NCBI RefSeq assembly: GCF_003289955.1
Contig: NZ_QLZR01000008.1
Span: 106,040-170,039 of the forward strand
Length of the DNA: 64,000 nucleotides
Direction: 5' to 3'
DNA from: Planococcus halotolerans
GTDB taxonomy: Bacteria > Bacillota > Bacilli > Bacillales_A > Planococcaceae
A model generated the notes under the pieces. The model did no database searches. It was given only the letters and a program-made list of their open reading frames with translations, and was not told the origin of the DNA. Positions 36,179 through 45,444 of the stretch are shown piece after piece. The translations under genes were made by a program, and so were the position numbers. How positions within the stretch are numbered: position 1 is the stretch's first letter; every line of letters begins with the position of its first letter.

Positions 36179-37870
36179 ATGACAGAAAAACCATGGCTCG
36201 CGCATTACCCGCCTGAAATTCCACAGACCCTGGAATATGAGAGCAAGCCGGTACAGGATTATTTGACGCATACCTATGAAACCTCGCCGGAGAAAACGGC
36301 CATCCATTTCATGGGCAAAGATGTGACATACAAGGAATTGTATGACTCAGCGATGAAATTCGCCAGTTATCTTCAAAGTCTCGGCATCAAAAAAGGTGAC
36401 CGGGTGGCCATCATGCTGCCAAACTCTCCACAGGCCGTTATCGGATTTTATGGTATTCTTTATGCCGGCGGCGTAGTGGTTATGACCAACCCGTTGTATA
36501 CAGAGCGTGAAATTGCCTATCAGATGAAGAATTCTGGAGCAAAAGCGATTCTGGCAATGGATATCCTTTATCCAAGAATATCGAAAGTATTTAAGGATAC
36601 CGATCTTGAAAATGTTATCATTACAGGTATCAAGGAATATCTTCCTTTCCCGAAAAACATGGTTTATCCTTTCATACAGAAAAAGCAATATGGGATTACA
36701 GTGAAAGTGGAGCATCGGGGCACCAATCATTTATTCTCTGAAATTATGAAAACGGCAACCACAGATGTTGCGAAAACAGAATTTGATTTTGAAAAGGATC
36801 TGGCTCTCCTTCAATATACCGGGGGAACGACAGGTTCACCAAAAGGCGTCATGCTGTCCCATAAGAACTTGATTTCAAATGCGACAATGTGCGATTCCTG
36901 GCTGTACAAGACTAAGCACGGTGAAGAAACGGTTCTCGGCATCATCCCGTTGTTCCATGTCTACGGCTTGACGACTGTGCTGATCTTATCAGTTATGCAG
37001 GGCAATAAAATGGTGCTTCTGCCGAAATTCGATCCTGAAACAGCTTTGAAAACGATCAGTAAACAGAAACCGACTTTATTCCCGGGGGCACCAACGCTGT
37101 ATATCGGTTTGATGAACCATCCGGACATCAAGAAATACGACCTATCATCAATCAGCGCATGTTTGAGCGGTTCAGCACCACTGCCGGTCGAAGTACAGGA
37201 GAAATTTGAAAGTATTACAGGCGGCCGTCTCGTAGAAGGCTATGGCTTGACTGAAACTTCCCCTGTCACTCACTCAAATCTTGTATGGGGCGATCGAGTT
37301 AAAGGCTCAATCGGATTGCCGTATCCGGACACAGACTGCAAAGTGTTCCAGCCTGGAACGACTGAAATAGTGCCGCACGGTGAAATCGGCGAAATCGGCA
37401 TCAAAGGGCCTCAGGTCATGCAAGGTTACTGGAATAACCCGGAAGCTACTGCTGCAACGATTGTTGATGGCTGGCTGATGACCGGCGACCTCGGATATAT
37501 GGATGAAGACGGCCATTTCTTCGTAGTTGACCGCAAGAAAGATATGATCATTGCCGGTGGATTTAATATTTATCCACGCGAGATCGAAGAAATTCTGTAT
37601 GAAAATGAAGCCATCCAGGAATGTGTTGTAGCGGGTATCCCGGATCCATACCGCGGCGAGACAGTGAAAGCATATATCGTCCTGAAAGAAGGCAAGTCGA
37701 TTACAGAAGAAGAACTGGATGCTTATTGCAGAGAACATCTGGCAGCATTCAAAGTACCGCGCATCTATGAATTCCGGACTGAACTTCCGAAAACAGCAGT
37801 CGGCAAGATTCTCCGCCGCTCACTCATTGATGAAGAAAAGCAGAAGCTCAGTGAAGCTGTCCCTTCATAA
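36179..37870 (+). CDS. lcfA: Long-chain fatty-acid CoA ligase
   Basis: 563 residues of the adenylate-forming superfamily. The P-loop-like AMP-binding motif is YTGGTTGSPKGVMLSHKNL, the central motif GYGLTETSP, the hinge TGDLGYMDEDGHFFVVDRKKDMI, and the catalytic lysine lies in PKTAVGKILRR. It activates exogenous fatty acids to acyl-CoA. First gene of lcfA-fadR-fadB-etfB-etfA as in B. subtilis. AAAGGAGG precedes the ATG. Confidence 0.95.
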   Translation: MTEKPWLAHYPPEIPQTLEYESKPVQDYLTHTYETSPEKTAIHFMGKDVTYKELYDSAMKFASYLQSLGIKKGDRVAIMLPNSPQAVIGFYGILYAGGVVVMTNPLYTEREIAYQMKNSGAKAILAMDILYPRISKVFKDTDLENVIITGIKEYLPFPKNMVYPFIQKKQYGITVKVEHRGTNHLFSEIMKTATTDVAKTEFDFEKDLALLQYTGGTTGSPKGVMLSHKNLISNATMCDSWLYKTKHGEETVLGIIPLFHVYGLTTVLILSVMQGNKMVLLPKFDPETALKTISKQKPTLFPGAPTLYIGLMNHPDIKKYDLSSISACLSGSAPLPVEVQEKFESITGGRLVEGYGLTETSPVTHSNLVWGDRVKGSIGLPYPDTDCKVFQPGTTEIVPHGEIGEIGIKGPQVMQGYWNNPEATAATIVDGWLMTGDLGYMDEDGHFFVVDRKKDMIIAGGFNIYPREIEEILYENEAIQECVVAGIPDPYRGETVKAYIVLKEGKSITEEELDAYCREHLAAFKVPRIYEFRTELPKTAVGKILRRSLIDEEKQKLSEAVPS

Positions 37871-37873
37871 AGC

Positions 37874-37944
37874 TTGACACAACAAGCAGTAAACTATAAT
37901 ATGAAAATATGAATGAATCGCCATTCATATTTTCATATTTTTTT
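37874..37944 (+). promoter_or_regulatory. fadR promoter, FadR-type operator and terminator-like hairpin
   Basis: TTGACA (37874-37879) and TATAAT (37895-37900) lie 15 nt apart. A perfect 18-bp inverted repeat (37898-37915 with 37922-37939, 6-nt loop) begins inside the -10 and is followed by a T run. Its centre, TGAATGAATCGCCATTCA, matches the FadR box TGAATGANTANTCATTCA at 16 of 18 positions. One element can therefore act as autorepression operator and as an intrinsic terminator after lcfA. Confidence 0.75.
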
Positions 37945-37957
37945 GGGTGGTGAGGAT

Positions 37958-38542
37958 TTGGTTAAAAAAGACAAACCGAAATACAAGCAAATAATCGATG
38001 CGGCGGTCATCGTGATTGCCGAAAATGGCTATCATCAGGCGCAGGTATCTAAGATCGCTAAACAAGCCGGGGTCGCGGATGGTACAATTTATTTGTATTT
38101 CAAAAACAAGGAAGACATTCTCATATCTGTTTTCCAGGAGAAGATGGCGGTTTTCGTCAGTAAACTGGAACAGATACTTGAAAAAGATCATTCGGCTGCT
38201 GAAAAATTGAAGCACATGATTGAGAGCCATTTTAATCTATTGGCGAGCGATATCCATTTGGCTATCGTCACCCAGCTCGAACTCAGGCAGTCAAATACCG
38301 AGATCAGGTTAAAGATCAACAGCGTCCTACGGGAGTATCTTTTGTTGCTTGACCAGATCCTGATCAGCGGCATGGAATCAAATGAGTTCGATAAGGATAT
38401 GGATATCCGCCTTGCCAGACAGATGGTCTTCGGTACGATGGATGAAACCATAACGACCTGGGTCATGAATGAGCATAAATATGATCTGGTTGAATTGGCT
38501 CCGAAAGTCCATCATTTATTGATGAAAGGCATGCGTGCCTAA
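37958..38542 (+). CDS. fadR: TetR-family fatty-acid degradation regulator FadR
   Basis: 194 residues from a TTG start with GGTGAGG upstream. The N-terminal TetR HTH reads [47 protein letters not shown], almost as in B. subtilis FadR (194 residues). The C-terminal domain binds long-chain acyl-CoA, which releases the repressor from DNA. An upstream ATG at 37913 lies inside the operator hairpin and is rejected. Confidence 0.93.
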   Translation: MVKKDKPKYKQIIDAAVIVIAENGYHQAQVSKIAKQAGVADGTIYLYFKNKEDILISVFQEKMAVFVSKLEQILEKDHSAAEKLKHMIESHFNLLASDIHLAIVTQLELRQSNTEIRLKINSVLREYLLLLDQILISGMESNEFDKDMDIRLARQMVFGTMDETITTWVMNEHKYDLVELAPKVHHLLMKGMRA

Positions 38543-38559
38543 GAGAGGGGTTTACCTGT

Positions 38560-39333
38560 ATGGAATTTATCAGTTATCGTGTAGAAGACGGTGTTGCGGT
38601 TGCAACAATCAACCGTCCGCCGGCAAATGCCTTGTCGCGCGCTTTAATCATGGAAGTCGATGAATTGCTCAATGCAGTCCAAAACGATGATTCAGTCCGC
38701 GCAATCGTATTGCACGGAGAAGGAAGATTCTTTTCGGCTGGAGCGGACATCAAGGAATTTACGCAAGTCACTTCCGGTGAAGAATTCTCTAAACTTGCGG
38801 CAAGCGGGCAGAAAGTTTTTGAACGGGTGGAAACATTCCATAAACCTGTTATCGCTGCAATTCACGGAGCCGCTCTTGGAGGCGGACTGGAGCTTGCAAT
38901 GAGTTGTCAAATGCGTTTTGTTTCAGAAAATGCTAAGCTTGGATTGCCGGAACTTCAGCTTGGCCTTATTCCTGGCTTTGCAGGTACACAAAGATTGCCG
39001 AGATATGTCGGTGTTGCGAAAGCAGCTGAAATGCTGTTGACTTCCGACCCGATCAACGGAACGGAAGCTGCGCAATTGGGATTGGCGAACAGAGCGTATC
39101 CGGAAGAAGAACTTCTTTCGCAAACGCTTACAATCGCCAAGAAGATTGCCAAAAAGAGTCCGGTTTCAGTTAAAGCCGCGATTGATATGCTGCAGTATGC
39201 CAAGCATGCGGGCTATCATGAAGGTGTGGAAGCGGAAGCGAATTCATTTGGCACCGTTTTTGTGTCAGAAGATGCAAAAGAAGGAATCCAGGCGTTTCTG
39301 GAAAAACGCGAAGCACATTTTAAAGGGAAATAA
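38560..39333 (+). CDS. fadB: Enoyl-CoA hydratase
   Basis: 257 residues of the crotonase fold. The oxyanion-hole motifs are [10 protein letters not shown] and [20 protein letters not shown], and [20 protein letters not shown] carries the catalytic glutamates. It hydrates trans-2-enoyl-CoA in beta-oxidation. Follows fadR by 17 nt. Confidence 0.94.
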   Translation: MEFISYRVEDGVAVATINRPPANALSRALIMEVDELLNAVQNDDSVRAIVLHGEGRFFSAGADIKEFTQVTSGEEFSKLAASGQKVFERVETFHKPVIAAIHGAALGGGLELAMSCQMRFVSENAKLGLPELQLGLIPGFAGTQRLPRYVGVAKAAEMLLTSDPINGTEAAQLGLANRAYPEEELLSQTLTIAKKIAKKSPVSVKAAIDMLQYAKHAGYHEGVEAEANSFGTVFVSEDAKEGIQAFLEKREAHFKGK

Positions 39334-39353
39334 TACTTGGGAGGTCTACGTTA

Positions 39354-40127
39354 ATGAACATTTATGTATTAGTTAAACGTACATTCGACACAGAAGAGAA
39401 ATTAGTCATTTCTGGCGGCAAGATTCAGGAAGACGGAGCAGAATTCATCATCAATCCATACGATGAATATGCAATCGAAGAAGCGATCAATGTCCGCGAT
39501 GAGCACGGCGGTGAAGTCACTGTCATCACGATGGGCGGAGAAGACGCTGAGAAACAGCTTCGTACAGCACTTGCTATGGGTGCAGACAAAGCGGTTCTTA
39601 TCAACACTGAAGACGATGTAGAAGAAATGGACCAATTCACTTCAGCTTACATATTGGCTGAATATTTGAAAGATAAAGAAGCTGACCTTATCCTTGCGGG
39701 TAACGTTGCAATCGACGGCGGTTCAGGACAAGTCGGACCACGTGTTGCAGACCTGTTGGATATCAACTATGTTACAACGATCACCAGCCTTAAAATCGAA
39801 GGCGAAAAAGTAACGATCGTCCGCGATATCGAAGGAGACGCTGAAGAGCTTGAAACTTCATTGCCATTGCTGGTAACTGCACAGCAAGGATTGAACGAGC
39901 CGCGCTATCCATCACTTCCAGGAATCATGAAAGCGAAGAAAAAACCGCTTGAAGAACTTGAACTGGATGACCTTGATATCGACGAAGACGACGTTGAAGC
40001 TAAAACAGAAACAATCGAAATCTACTTGCCACCAGCTAAAGCTGCAGGCCGTATTCTTGAAGGCGACATTTCCAACCAGGTAACTGAACTTGTCGGCTTA
40101 CTGAAGAATGAAGCGAAAGTAATATAA
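39354..40127 (+). CDS. etfB: Electron transfer flavoprotein beta subunit
   Basis: 257 residues. MNIYVLVKRTFDTE starts the ETF alpha/beta fold, AIDGGSGQVGPRVADLLDI is the conserved loop, and LPGIMKAKKKPLEEL is the recognition-loop signature. With EtfA it takes electrons from acyl-CoA dehydrogenases. A 99-nt gap to etfA contains a small ACGGCC/GGCCGT hairpin. Confidence 0.95.
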   Translation: MNIYVLVKRTFDTEEKLVISGGKIQEDGAEFIINPYDEYAIEEAINVRDEHGGEVTVITMGGEDAEKQLRTALAMGADKAVLINTEDDVEEMDQFTSAYILAEYLKDKEADLILAGNVAIDGGSGQVGPRVADLLDINYVTTITSLKIEGEKVTIVRDIEGDAEELETSLPLLVTAQQGLNEPRYPSLPGIMKAKKKPLEELELDDLDIDEDDVEAKTETIEIYLPPAKAAGRILEGDISNQVTELVGLLKNEAKVI

Positions 40128-40226
40128 ATGACAGATGCGGAAACGGCCGATGTCAAAACTGGCCGTCCCGTTTTGAACAGATAAAATGATTCGAGTTTTT
40201 ACATCTACTTAGGAGGTAAACGGACT

Positions 40227-41192
40227 ATGTCGAAAAAAGTATTAGTATTGGGCGAAACGCGTGAAGGTTCTTTGCGTAACGTTTCATTTGAAGCAATTGC
40301 CGCAGCTAAAAAAGTCTCCGGCGGCGGAGAAGTAGTAAGTGTTTTGATCGGTGATTCAGTTGCTGAATTCGGAGCTGAATTGGTGAATTATGGTGCTGAC
40401 CGTGTAATCACTGTCGAACACCCGCACTTGAAATCATATACTTCTGATGGCTACAGCCAGGCTATGATGGCTGTCATCGACCAGGAGCAGCCGGAAGCAT
40501 TGGTCTTCGGCCATACAGCAGTCGGTAAAGATCTTTCTCCAAAAATCGCTTCTAAATTGCAAACTGGTTTGATCTCTGATGTTACAGATATCGAAGGAGA
40601 AGGCGATGATGCAGTATACATCCGTCCGATCTATTCAGGTAAAGCATTTGAAAAAGTGAAAAATAAAGGCGGAATCGACTTTATCACAATCCGTCCAAAC
40701 AACATTGCGCCTCTTGAAAGAGAAGAGCGTTCTGGCGATGTCAGCTCATTATCAGTGGACATCACAAACTTGCGTACAATCATCCAAAACGTTGTCCGCA
40801 AATCTGCTGAAGGTGTTGACCTTTCAGAAGCGAAAGTCATCATTGCAGGCGGACGCGGCGTGAAGAGTGCAGAAGGCTTTGAGCCATTGCAGGAACTTGC
40901 TGACCTTCTTGGCGGAGCAGTTGGCGCATCCCGTGGAGCATGTGACGCGGATTACGTCGATTACTCACTTCAAATCGGCCAGACTGGTAAAGTCGTAACA
41001 CCTGACCTTTACATCGCAGCCGGCATTTCCGGTGCTATCCAGCATTTGGCTGGTATGTCCAACTCAAAAGTGATCGTGGCGATCAACAAAGATCCAGAAG
41101 CGAACATTTTCAAAGTTGCTGACTACGGTATCGTGGGAGACTTGTTCGAAGTTATTCCGATGCTGACTGAAGAGTTTAAGAAAGTAATGTAA
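40227..41192 (+). CDS. etfA: Electron transfer flavoprotein alpha subunit
   Basis: 321 residues. The FAD-binding C-terminal domain shows [52 protein letters not shown] and [19 protein letters not shown]. Partner of EtfB. AGGAGG precedes the ATG and a terminator follows. Confidence 0.96.
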   Translation: MSKKVLVLGETREGSLRNVSFEAIAAAKKVSGGGEVVSVLIGDSVAEFGAELVNYGADRVITVEHPHLKSYTSDGYSQAMMAVIDQEQPEALVFGHTAVGKDLSPKIASKLQTGLISDVTDIEGEGDDAVYIRPIYSGKAFEKVKNKGGIDFITIRPNNIAPLEREERSGDVSSLSVDITNLRTIIQNVVRKSAEGVDLSEAKVIIAGGRGVKSAEGFEPLQELADLLGGAVGASRGACDADYVDYSLQIGQTGKVVTPDLYIAAGISGAIQHLAGMSNSKVIVAINKDPEANIFKVADYGIVGDLFEVIPMLTEEFKKVM

Positions 41193-41203
41193 TTTATCTA
41201 TGG

Positions 41204-41230
41204 AAGGCCTGCAATTTGCAGGCCTTTTTC
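41204..41230 (+). terminator. etfA operon terminator
   Basis: AAGGCCTGCA pairs with TGCAGGCCTT, followed by TTT. Confidence 0.92.
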
Positions 41231-41345
41231 TTCTGTTTATTCAGTGCCTAACAGGGTAAACCAGGAGTAGGCAAAAAAATAGCTAGTGAAAAAAACGCGT
41301 GCTATAATTTGAATATAGTTTGGTAAAACTAAGGAGGAATTATTC

Positions 41346-41660
41346 ATGGCAATTGTACACGGAACAGATCAGAACTTTTCACAGGAAGTATCAGAAGGAC
41401 TAGTACTAGTTGATTTTTGGGCAACTTGGTGCGGACCTTGTAAAATGATTGCTCCTGTATTGGAAGAGCTTGACGCTGAAATGAGCGATAAAGTGAAAAT
41501 TGTAAAAGTGGACGTTGATGAAAACCAGGAAACAGCTGGACAATACGGCATCATGTCAATTCCGACTCTTCTATTGATGAAAGATGGAGAGACAGTGGAT
41601 AAAGTTGTAGGCTTCCGACCAAAAGAAGCATTGGCTGATTTGGTTAACCAACACGCATAA
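41346..41660 (+). CDS. trxA: Thioredoxin
   Basis: 104 residues with the active site [10 protein letters not shown] and the cis-proline loop SIPTLLL. A general cytosolic disulfide reductase. TATAAT at 41303-41308 is a probable -10. AAGGAGG precedes the ATG. Flanked by its own terminators. Confidence 0.97.
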   Translation: MAIVHGTDQNFSQEVSEGLVLVDFWATWCGPCKMIAPVLEELDAEMSDKVKIVKVDVDENQETAGQYGIMSIPTLLLMKDGETVDKVVGFRPKEALADLVNQHA

Positions 41661-41665
41661 TTCTT

Positions 41666-41693
41666 AACCGGGTCCATGGTGGCCCGGTTTTTT
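41666..41693 (+). terminator. trxA terminator
   Basis: AACCGGG pairs with CCCGGTT around a short GGTCCATGGTGG-type loop, followed by TTTT. Confidence 0.88.
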
Positions 41694-41707
41694 AATAGGG
41701 TGAGAAT

Positions 41708-43501
41708 ATGGCAAACGAATTGATTCAACATAAATTAGCAGTACTGCCGGACCAGCCTGGCTGTTACCTCATGAAGGACCGGCAGGATACAATCATTTAT
41801 GTAGGTAAGGCGAAGGTGTTGAAAAATCGTGTGCGCTCTTATTTTACAGGCAGCCACGATGCAAAAACGCAGCGCTTGGTCAATGAAATCGAGGATTTCG
41901 AATACATCGTTACGTCTTCAGATAAAGAAGCGTTGATTCTGGAATTGAACCTCATCAAGAAATACGATCCGAAATACAATATCATGCTGAAAGATGATAA
42001 ATCCTATCCTTATTTAAAAATAACAGGTGAGCGGCATCCGAAACTGATCATTACGCGTCAGGTGAAGAAAGATAAAGGGAAGTATTTCGGCCCTTATCCG
42101 AATGCCTATTCGGCGAGTGAAACAAAAAAATTGCTCGACCGCTTGTATCCGTTGCGGAAATGCCATCAGATGCCGGACCGCGCTTGCCTTTATTATCATA
42201 TGGGGCAGTGTCTTGCACCGTGCATAAAACCAGTTGAAAAAGAGACTTATACGGAAATGATCGATGCCATTTCGAAATTCCTGAATGGCGGTTTCCGCGA
42301 AGTCAAACAGGGCCTGGTCGAAAAAATGTCTGAGGCAGCTGAGAATCTGGAGTTTGAACGTGCCAAAGAGTACCGTGACCAGATCAGCCACATTGAAAAC
42401 GTCATGGAAAAACAGAAAATGGCGATGAACGACTTCACCAACCGCGACGTTTTCGGCTATGCAGTCGACAAAGGCTGGATGTGCGTCCAGGTCTTTTTCG
42501 TGCGCCAGGGCAAATTGATCGAGCGGGACGTATCGCTGTTTCCGCTTTACCGTGATCCGCAGGAAGAATTCATGACTTATCTCGGCCAGTTTTATGAGAA
42601 GTCGAATCATGTGAAACCGAATGAGATTTTATTGCCGGAGGGTGAAGATGCAGAGTTGGTCAAGGATTGGCTCGGTGTCCGTACGCTTGTGCCGCAGCGC
42701 GGTAAGAAGAAAGATCTTGTGCTGCTGGCGAAGAAAAATGCTGAAATCTCGATCAAAGAGAAGTTCCAGCTGCTTGAACGACAGGAAGAACGCACAATTG
42801 GAGCTTGCCAGGAACTTGGCGAGGCGATGAATATTGAGACGCCGCTGCGAATCGAAGCGTTCGATAACTCGCATATCCAAGGAGCCGATGCCGTATCAGC
42901 GATGATTACGTTCATCGACGGCAAGCCTTCCAAAAAAGATTACCGCAAGTACAAAACGCGTACAGGATCGAAGCCCGATGATTATGCGGCTATGCGTGAA
43001 GTCATACGGCGCCGCTATTCACGGGTGCTGAAAGATGGATTGCCGTTGCCGGATTTAATTGTCATTGATGGCGGGAAAGGCCAGATGTCATCGGCGCGTG
43101 AGATTCTGGAAGATGAACTTGGCCTGTCGATCCCGATTGCCGGTCTGGCGAAAGATGACAAGCACCAGACTTCGCAATTGTTATACGGCGACCCGGTCGA
43201 AGTGGTGCCGCTGAAACGGACGAGCGAAGCGTTTTACCTGATGCAGCGCATACAGGATGAAGTTCACCGGTTCGTTATCACATTCCACCGCCAATTGCGC
43301 GGCAAGAATTCAATCGTGTCGGCGCTCGACGGACTGGAAGGCGTCGGTCCGAAACGCCGGCAGCAATTGCTCAAGCACTTTGGATCCGTCAAACGAATTA
43401 AAGAAGCGGACACTTCGCAATTGATGGAAGCGGGCATGCCGGAAAAACTGGCCGAATCGATTCAAAGGTATTTTGCCGAAGAAACATTGTCATCTGAATA
43501 A
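41708..43501 (+). CDS. uvrC: Excinuclease ABC subunit C
   Basis: 597 residues. The GIY-YIG nuclease domain begins [34 protein letters not shown], the UVR/UvrB-binding region is near 200-235, the RNase H-like endonuclease domain has [15 protein letters not shown] and [10 protein letters not shown], and two helix-hairpin-helix motifs end the protein ([20 protein letters not shown]). Makes both incisions in nucleotide excision repair. Confidence 0.97.
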   Translation: MANELIQHKLAVLPDQPGCYLMKDRQDTIIYVGKAKVLKNRVRSYFTGSHDAKTQRLVNEIEDFEYIVTSSDKEALILELNLIKKYDPKYNIMLKDDKSYPYLKITGERHPKLIITRQVKKDKGKYFGPYPNAYSASETKKLLDRLYPLRKCHQMPDRACLYYHMGQCLAPCIKPVEKETYTEMIDAISKFLNGGFREVKQGLVEKMSEAAENLEFERAKEYRDQISHIENVMEKQKMAMNDFTNRDVFGYAVDKGWMCVQVFFVRQGKLIERDVSLFPLYRDPQEEFMTYLGQFYEKSNHVKPNEILLPEGEDAELVKDWLGVRTLVPQRGKKKDLVLLAKKNAEISIKEKFQLLERQEERTIGACQELGEAMNIETPLRIEAFDNSHIQGADAVSAMITFIDGKPSKKDYRKYKTRTGSKPDDYAAMREVIRRRYSRVLKDGLPLPDLIVIDGGKGQMSSAREILEDELGLSIPIAGLAKDDKHQTSQLLYGDPVEVVPLKRTSEAFYLMQRIQDEVHRFVITFHRQLRGKNSIVSALDGLEGVGPKRRQQLLKHFGSVKRIKEADTSQLMEAGMPEKLAESIQRYFAEETLSSE

Positions 43502-43547
43502 GTTCGTGTTATTGTAATAAACATAAATTGAATCACTTGTAAAAGTG

Positions 43548-43781
43548 GTGATAGAGGCGCGGGCGTCAAAAGTAGCCATCCGGAGATTTGCAGAATCTGT
43601 GAAGGATGAGGAAAGGGACGACCGCCGAAGTGTGTGAAGGCTGCAGCCGAACATGCTGGTTCTGCATTTAAGAGATGCAGGGCTGTCAGAGTCAAACTCT
43701 GGAGGGCTATCTCACATGGACGTTTTTTCGTACATGATTAAAGAGGTAGTTTGCCGGATCGACGGCAAGCTGCCTTTTTTC
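43548..43781 (+). promoter_or_regulatory. Lysine riboswitch (L box) of lysC
   Basis: The aptamer (43548-43715) begins GTGATAGAGGCGC and closes with CTATCTCAC as P1. It contains the conserved GAAGGATGAGGAAAGG, CCGAAGTG and CAAACTCTGGAGGGCTATC segments. A terminator with a 12-bp stem (43746-43757 with 43764-43775) and TTTTTT ends at 43781. High lysine would cause termination before lysC. The last 94 nt before lysC show only its ribosome-binding site. Confidence 0.93.
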
Positions 43782-43875
43782 GTGTCTGGTACTGGTGTTC
43801 TTTTTGTGAAAGCGGAAATGGATGCCGGCGCTTTTCATGCTGGGGGCCACATACTAATGTGGGAGTGGATGATTA

Positions 43876-45087
43876 ATGGAAACGATTGTTATGAAATTTG
43901 GCGGAACTTCAGTGGCGACGCCTGAAAAGATTATCGGAGTGGCTAAAAGGGCGATTAAGGAAAAAGAGCAGGGCAAGCGGGTGGTCATAGTGGTTTCGGC
44001 GATGGGAAAGACCACTGATACCTTGCTCGGACTCGCAGCAGAAATTTCTGCCGAGCCCCCGAAACGCGAGATGGATATGCTTCTTGCGACCGGTGAGCAG
44101 GTGACGATTTCATTGCTTGCGATGGCTTTCAAGCAACTGGGACACGAAGCGGTATCGTTCACCGGCTGGCAAGCGGGCATCGAAACTGAGTCTGTTCCGC
44201 GGAATGCGCGCATTGAGCAAATTCATACCGACCGGCTTGAAGCGGTCCTGAACAGCGGATTTTTCGCTGTAGTGGCCGGCTTTCAGGGCGTCGACCGCAT
44301 CGGCAACATCACGACGCTTGGCCGCGGGGGTTCCGACACAACTGCTGTTGCGCTTGCAGCAGCGTTGAAGGCGGAGAAATGTGATATCTACACGGATGTC
44401 GACGGCGTTTATACGTCGGATCCCCGTTTTGTGAACGGTGCGCGCAAGCTGGAGCAGATATCCTACGATGAAATGCTTGAGCTCGCAAATCTAGGCGCAG
44501 GCGTACTTCATCCGCGTGCTGTAGAATTCGCGAAAAACAATAACGTCCCTTTAACCGTTCGGGCAAGCTATTCCGACGAACCGGGAACTATCATACAAGA
44601 GGTGGTCACTGTGGAAAAAAATCTTATCGTCCGTGGCGTAGCATTCGAGCCCGGCATTGCCCGTGTAACCGTTACATACAATAAACCCTTCAACGGTTCA
44701 CTTGCGAATATCTTCATGACGCTGGCAGAAAACCATATCGACGTCGACATCATCGTGCAAAGCATTTCGGAAGAATTCCAGCCTTCCGTTTCATTTTCAA
44801 TAAAAGAGGACAGTCTTGAAGAAGTGCGTCGTGTGCTCGATGACAATAAAGAAGCGATCGGCTTCAAGTCGACCGAATTCGAAGTCGGCCTGGCAAAAGT
44901 CTCAATCGTCGGTTCCGGCATGGTATCCAATCCGGGTGTCGCTGCCCGCATGTTCGATATCCTGCGCATGTCGGAAATTCCGGTCAAAATGGTCAGCACC
45001 TCAGAGATCAAGATTTCCGTCGTTGTGCCTGGCGGAGACATGGAGAAATCCGCGAATGCGCTGCACGAGGCATATGGGTTGGGTTGA
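43876..45087 (+). CDS. lysC: Lysine-type aspartokinase, alpha and internal beta subunits
   Basis: 403 residues. The kinase domain shows KFGGTSVATPEKI, LATGEQVTISL, GRGGSDTTAVALAAAL and YTDVDGVYTSDPR; two C-terminal ACT domains bind lysine. At codon 246 a GTG (44611) is preceded by GAGGTGG (44599-44605), the position of the beta-subunit start reported for B. subtilis LysC, so a 158-residue beta subunit is probably made from the same mRNA. Makes aspartyl phosphate for lysine and cell-wall diaminopimelate. Confidence 0.95.
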   Translation: METIVMKFGGTSVATPEKIIGVAKRAIKEKEQGKRVVIVVSAMGKTTDTLLGLAAEISAEPPKREMDMLLATGEQVTISLLAMAFKQLGHEAVSFTGWQAGIETESVPRNARIEQIHTDRLEAVLNSGFFAVVAGFQGVDRIGNITTLGRGGSDTTAVALAAALKAEKCDIYTDVDGVYTSDPRFVNGARKLEQISYDEMLELANLGAGVLHPRAVEFAKNNNVPLTVRASYSDEPGTIIQEVVTVEKNLIVRGVAFEPGIARVTVTYNKPFNGSLANIFMTLAENHIDVDIIVQSISEEFQPSVSFSIKEDSLEEVRRVLDDNKEAIGFKSTEFEVGLAKVSIVGSGMVSNPGVAARMFDILRMSEIPVKMVSTSEIKISVVVPGGDMEKSANALHEAYGLG

Positions 45088-45172
45088 GTATTGGAAAAGA
45101 GATTTTCCCTGCTCAGAGTTAGCTCTTCAGAAATTTTTGTGGGATAAAATAGTGAAAAAATAGCTTATGCTG

Positions 45173-45197
45173 AACCCGGCGGTTGCCGGGTTTTTTG
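45173..45197 (+). terminator. lysC terminator
   Basis: AACCCGGC pairs with GCCGGGTT, followed by TTTT. Confidence 0.92.
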
Positions 45198-45202
45198 TTT
45201 TT

Positions 45203-45391
45203 TTAGTGATAAAACCGTTTTGATGCATAAGGGCAAGAGCGGATTTTTCGCCGTGGCGGAAAAATCCAATGTCTGGAGGAAATCTTCGCGTATGCGGAGA
45301 TTTTTTTCAATATATGTTTTTTCTGTTCAGCATTGATGATTCAAAATTAGTTTTTCCGGTACAGCACTGAGGATTGGAGAAATGTTATAAT
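45203..45391 (+). other. Hairpin-rich upstream region and promoter of the second NERD gene
   Basis: It holds a hairpin GGATTTTTC/GGAAAAATCC followed by ATCCAAT (45241-45270), resembling the tail elements at 19812 and 21158. A terminator-like AAATCTTCGC/GCGGAGATTT with a T run follows (45280-45307). Two direct copies of CAGCAYTGAKGATT lie at 45328-45341 and 45362-45375. An extended -10 TGTTATAAT is at 45383-45391; the second copy sits where the -35 and activator or repressor contacts would be. Confidence 0.55.
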
Positions 45392-45444
45392 TCAGATAAT
45401 TATAAGGGGAGGCGGCGGTTAGGATAGGGGAGAAAAGTTTTTTG

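Noticed and set aside
43653..43925. Open frame of 90 codons before lysC
   Set aside because: It lies across the lysine riboswitch aptamer and terminator.
45088..45163. Short frame after lysC (MGWVEYWKRDFPCSELALQK region)
   Set aside because: It is an out-of-frame continuation within lysC with no start signal of its own, and it is followed by the lysC terminator.
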